Origin: an uncultured Bacilli bacterium
Lineage (GTDB): Bacteria > Bacillota_I > Bacilli_A > ML615J-28 > CAG-313
DNA: 64,000 nucleotides
NCBI GenBank assembly: GCA_934098295.1
Contig: CAKONV010000001.1
Span: forward strand, 1 to 64,000
Direction: 5' to 3'
Within the stretch, counting starts at the first letter, position 1; each line of letters starts with the position of its first letter. The position numbers and the translations under genes were made by a program. Of the stretch, positions 62,889 through 64,000 are shown piece after piece. The notes under the pieces were generated by a model. That model ran no database searches, was not told where the DNA came from, and worked only from the letters and a program-made list of their open reading frames with translations.

Positions 62889-63300
62889 AATTTTTTTTCA
62901 TTAATACTTTTGTTCCTACCATTGGTGTCGATTCTACTTTTAATGAATCGGTAAATACTTCCATTATTGTAAAGCCAAGACCAGCCCGTTCTTCATCTAA
63001 TTTTGTTGAGTATAGCGGTTCTCTAGCAGCATCAATATCTTTTATCCCAATACCTTTGTCAATAACATCCATATAAATGGTATCATCATCATAAGCTAAT
63101 CTTAAATCGACCATCTTTTTTTCATCGGAATTATAACCATGAACAATCGCATTAGTAACAGCCTCCGATAAAGCCGTTTTAAGTTCATTTATTAACGTAA
63201 GTGGTAAATCTAAATCTACTAAAAAACCTAATAACAAGGTTCTTGATAACTGTACATTTTGAATTTTTGCCGGAAAACTAATTATTAATTCATTATTCAT
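62878..63300 (-). CDS. spoIIAB: Anti-sigma-F factor/serine kinase SpoIIAB
   Basis: A 140-residue GHKL-fold kinase: N box LKTALSEAVTNAIVHGY, G1 box MDVIDKGIGIKD, and ERAGLGFTIMEVFTD. It holds sigma-F inactive and phosphorylates SpoIIAA. The start overlaps spoIIAA by 4 bases. Its length matches the family. Confidence 0.96.
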   Translation of the reverse strand: MNNELIISFPAKIQNVQLSRTLLLGFLVDLDLPLTLINELKTALSEAVTNAIVHGYNSDEKKMVDLRLAYDDDTIYMDVIDKGIGIKDIDAAREPLYSTKLDEERAGLGFTIMEVFTDSLKVESTPMVGTKVLMKKNYGK

Positions 63301-63650
63301 GATATAACCTCCAATAAACGTTCTATTCCTTTTTCACTATTTGCTACCTTACAAATTCGTTTTAAACCTGATAAATTAAAAATCTTTTCAATTGTTGGGT
63401 TCATTGAACAAATAACAATGGTTCCCCCTTTTCTTTTTACTTCCGCATATCTTCCAACAATAAAGCCGATTCCTGTACTATCCATAAATTCCAAATCTTT
63501 AAAGTTGAAAACCAAATTTACAATTGAATATTTTTTAACTATTTCTGCTACTCTTTTTTTCAAACTTCCAACATTGGATTGATCAAGTTCTCCCGAAAGT
63601 CTTATTGTAAGGCAATTTCTTTTTATTTCCATTTGTATTGATAAACTCAT
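63297..63650 (-). CDS. spoIIAA: Anti-anti-sigma factor SpoIIAA
   Basis: A 117-residue STAS-domain protein. The phosphorylatable Ser58 is in LEFMDSTGIGFIVGR, and RLSGELDQSNVGSLKKRV is the first half of the fold. Unphosphorylated SpoIIAA frees sigma-F from SpoIIAB. It has a strong SD (GGAAGGAGATAAGG) and a promoter directly upstream. Confidence 0.96.
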   Translation of the reverse strand: MSLSIQMEIKRNCLTIRLSGELDQSNVGSLKKRVAEIVKKYSIVNLVFNFKDLEFMDSTGIGFIVGRYAEVKRKGGTIVICSMNPTIEKIFNLSGLKRICKVANSEKGIERLLEVIS

Positions 63651-63674
63651 TTTCCCTTATCTCCTTCCTCTATA

Positions 63675-63703
63675 AGTGTAACAAATTTTATAACTTTGCG
63701 CAA
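63675..63703 (-). promoter_or_regulatory. Promoter of the spoIIA-spoVA operon
   Basis: Minus strand: TTGCGC (63698-63703), 17 bases and TACACT (63675-63680), about 25 bases before the spoIIAA start. It resembles sigma-A rather than the sigma-H promoter used in B. subtilis. Confidence 0.65.
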
Positions 63704-63722
63704 GGTTTTTTACAGAATAAGA

Positions 63723-63756
63723 CAAAAAATAACCAATAGAAAAAATCTATTAGTTA
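63723..63756 (-). terminator. Terminator after the dacF-like gene
   Basis: TAACTAATAGA and TCTATTGGTTA pair over 11 positions (one wobble) around a 5-base loop, followed by TTTTTTGTC on the minus strand. Confidence 0.85.
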
Positions 63757-63869
63757 CTTTTATAATATTAAAATTTAATAACCTAATCTTTTTAAAAAAG
63801 CATGCTTAGTAAAATAATCAATAATTAGCTTTTTAGAATTTAAATAGTTTAAATCTAAAATTTTTTATT

Positions 63870-64000
63870 TTAAAAAATCGTTTTAATCAATTTTTTTAAC
63901 AGTTCAATAAATGTTGTTTTATGTACTTTATTTCTCAAAGCTAACGGTGAACTACCAATCAAATTGCCATTTTCATACATTTCTATTCTACCAATAATTA
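63870..64000 (-). CDS. dacF: C-terminus of a DacF-like D-alanyl-D-alanine carboxypeptidase (cut by right edge)
   Basis: The last 42 codons and stop of a gene entering from the right. The visible IIGRIEMYENGNLIGSSPL matches the PBP5-type C-terminal beta domain, and the end FIELLKKLIKTIF resembles the amphipathic membrane helix of low-molecular-weight penicillin-binding proteins. In Bacillus dacF is the first gene of the spoIIA operon, so the position fits. Here a terminator and a separate promoter lie between it and spoIIAA. The catalytic part is outside the window. Confidence 0.72.
   Translation of the reverse strand, partial: IIGRIEMYENGNLIGSSPLALRNKVHKTTFIELLKKLIKTIF

Noticed and set aside
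1..64000. Mycoplasma-type code (TGA read as Trp)
   Set aside because: TGA occurs as a normal stop (for example in yqzL and spoVAF), and all conserved genes read through correctly with the standard code. Sporulation genes also argue against it.

Overview
The window is a strongly A+T-rich chromosomal segment of a low-GC, endospore-forming Firmicute, probably an uncultured gut-type Bacilli/Erysipelotrichia relative. Evidence is the set of sporulation genes (spoIVA, the spoIIA cluster with sigF, spoVACDEF and the tail of a dacF-like gene), Firmicutes gene order (era-yqzL-recO; hisS-aspS behind a T-box), extended Shine-Dalgarno sites and sigma-A type promoters. TGA serves as a normal stop, so this is not a Mycoplasma code. 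Nearly every gene lies on the minus strand; only rnhC and rarA are on plus. I saw no tRNA, rRNA, insertion sequence, prophage or CRISPR array.

Region 1 (1-14561) is a carbohydrate locus made of two transcription units. One is manA, a sugar kinase, an RpiR-type regulator and a GH38 alpha-mannosidase, ending at a strong terminator. The other is nanE, a DUF4127 protein, a GHL10 lipoprotein, a large wall- or membrane-anchored GHL10 protein and a repeat lipoprotein that runs off the left edge. Both promoters are TTGACA-17-TAAAAT with a palindrome over the -35 box. This suggests one regulator controls release of extracellular glycan and its conversion to GlcNAc-6-P and Fru-6-P.

Region 2 is spoIVA (14658-16136). 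Region 3 (16320-25331) is the most interesting part: an unusually A/T-rich, tightly overlapping operon for a ribosomally made, Cys-rich peptide. In transcription order it holds a radical SAM/SPASM maturase, an acyl carrier protein, two tiny precursor genes (38 and 55 aa, both with a CCNG...CC core) that are easily missed, a subtilisin-like protease fused to a DUF1611-like P-loop domain, two ABC exporters, and a BtrH-like cysteine-acyltransferase domain fused to a discoidin-like domain. An ACP beside a BtrH-like protein suggests that the peptide is acylated. A promoter, an 11-codon leader ORF and a separate small-RNA candidate lie upstream.

Region 4 (25692-43875) holds DUF402, Fic, mutS2-thioredoxin, rnhC, a T-box controlled hisS-aspS-comEB-(ylbL-like)-membrane protein-lspA-rluD operon, dinB, an HtrA lipoprotein with a two-component system, and rarA. 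Region 5 (43882-52597) holds a degenerate FtsK/SpoIIIE-like protein, rpmG, an Fe-alcohol dehydrogenase, two cyclophilins, and recO, yqzL, era, cdd, ybeY and phoH. Region 6 (52606-64000) holds two MacB-type ABC proteins, rnjA, and a fused sporulation operon, spoIIAA-spoIIAB-sigF-spoVAC-spoVAD-spoVAE-spoVAF, behind the end of dacF.
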